Shown one piece after another: positions 1 to 12,500 of a stretch of DNA of 12,500 nucleotides. Each line of letters begins with the position of its first letter. The stretch's first letter is position 1. The notes below the pieces were generated by a model. The model was not told the origin of the DNA, ran no database searches, and worked only from the letters and a program-made list of their open reading frames with translations. This DNA is from Theodoxus fluviatilis (Eukaryota > Mollusca > Gastropoda > Cycloneritida > Neritidae). Where the stretch lies: assembly GCA_034096865.1 (NCBI GenBank), contig JAWQFJ010000542.1, forward strand, positions 40,286 to 52,785. Reading direction: 5' to 3'. The position numbers and the translations under genes were made by a program.

Positions 1-486
1 CTCCTATTGAGGTCAACCACGCTATCATCAGTTAGTATAGAGGAGTTCTCTCCCTTGCAGCATTCTCCTAATGGAAAGAGCTACAAAATGATACCAAACA
101 TGTCGGCATTCAAGCTTCGATCGTGTATGTTGTCAAGTGGAAAACAATGACACCGTCAGCCCCAAAAAGCAAAGAAACAATTTATTTCGGTGACAGGTAG
201 TGTACATTTAAAGATTTTATAAATATTTTCGAGCACATTTCACACTTATAAAGACCGGCGCTGGTTAGTAAGATGGTTATGCAACTCAAATCTGCAATAA
301 TCCCAACATCGACGAAAATCAAGAAAATAATGCGTTTGCACTGCCGTATCCCCCCTTAATCCTCGAATGCAGTTTGAACAAAGCTGCAACTGGAAACTTT
401 GTGTCCTTAATTGGTTACCACTTTGACTTGCTAGAGTATAGTAAACCCTCAAAACCATCACAGATGTGCCAGGAAGCACCCCTCAC
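1..486 (-). other. Intron downstream of w19, partial
   Basis: The intron starts with donor GTGAGG. The next dynein exon, expected to encode the region equivalent to human IPWSALKTLMAQSIYGGR, is not found here and must lie beyond the left edge. No other gene, repeat or signal is recognised. Confidence 0.8.
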
Positions 487-12037
<11,551 letters not shown>

Positions 12038-12500
12038 CTGCAGGCAGTGAGTCAGGTTTGGAGATAGGCACCCAGACAACACTGACATTCTACATCAACA
12101 CTTTCTATCCAAGACAAATCCTTTCTCTTTTGTAAAGCCATTGTTTTATTTAAAAAATATGCATTTCTTAACCAAAGCTCCAATTCAATAAATGATTTTT
12201 AAAATTTACATATATAAGGATCAAATTCACCATTTCAGCTTCATCACCATGAAATCTGACAACCAGATGTATAATGCCAACATCAGAATACTTCACAAAT
12301 GGCAAGGCGTAAAACAAGTGCCACATACCAGATATTGACATGGAAATGCCCACAAGTTCCACTCTGCAGCGCTATACTTCATCGCACACAGACACAGATG
12401 CGCGCGCACACACATACACACACACACCTAGATGCAGACACACACACACACACATAGACGCAGACACACACACACACACACACACAGACACCCACACAAA
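12038..12500 (-). other. Intron upstream of w1, with a CA-rich microsatellite
   Basis: No coding segment is recognised here. The previous exon, which should encode the microtubule-binding tip of the stalk, lies beyond the right edge. The acceptor of w1 is TGCCTGCAG just right of the exon. The last 110 or so bases on the plus strand are an interrupted CA repeat. Confidence 0.8.
12383..12500. repeat. Interrupted CA/GT microsatellite
   Basis: A run of CA dinucleotides broken by CAGA, GCGC, TAGATGCAGA and ACCC interruptions continues nearly to the end of the window. It lies in the intron before w1. On the transcript strand it reads as GU repeats. Confidence 0.9.

Overview
This is a stretch of animal nuclear DNA lying inside one large, intron-rich gene. 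On the minus strand, 19 consecutive coding exons (positions 12037 down to 487) encode part of the motor domain of cytoplasmic dynein 1 heavy chain (DYNC1H1 family; Dhc64C in flies). Joined, they give 2,484 coding bases, exactly 828 codons. Every junction phase agrees and there is no frameshift or stop. By recall of the human protein (about 4,646 residues) the piece covers very roughly residues 3,340 to 4,170. Both ends of the gene lie outside the window: the tail, linker, AAA1-AAA4, first stalk helix and microtubule-binding tip lie to the right, and the end of AAA6 and the C-terminal domain lie to the left.

In transcript order (right to left) the exons, called w1 to w19 here, encode: the returning stalk helix CC2 (w1, start of w2), AAA5 (w2-w7), the AAA5 strut or buttress coiled coil and helices (w7-w10), the AAA5-AAA6 connection (w11-w15), AAA6 (w15-w18) and the start of the AAA6 lid (w19). 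AAA5 and AAA6 are the non-catalytic, structural modules of the dynein ring, and no canonical Walker A motif is visible in them here. Eighteen splice donors are GT. One (w9) is GC and sits inside a tandem repeat.

The introns are AT-rich and hold most of the unusual sequence: six identical 44-bp units straddling the w9 donor (7209-7472), a compound GT/AT/AC/CAGA/GA microsatellite with a 38-bp perfect palindrome (about 4501-4675), a 26-base G run (6566-6591), GGAT and GGT repeats, a 30-bp duplication (11735-11794), and a mobile-element cluster in the w3-w4 intron (about 9999-10640). That cluster has two copies of a 39-bp hairpin-bearing repeat, a TCTA/TCTG microsatellite and tRNA-like A-box and B-box sequences. 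A three-N ambiguity lies at 2490-2492.

The organism is a metazoan. The compact 200-1,500 bp introns, abundant CAGA, CA and GGAT microsatellites and tRNA-derived repeats would suit a mollusc, perhaps a gastropod, but this is a guess from texture. I see no second gene, RNA gene, CRISPR array or prokaryotic-style system. The most notable point is the GC splice donor built into, and repeated five more times by, the 44-bp array.
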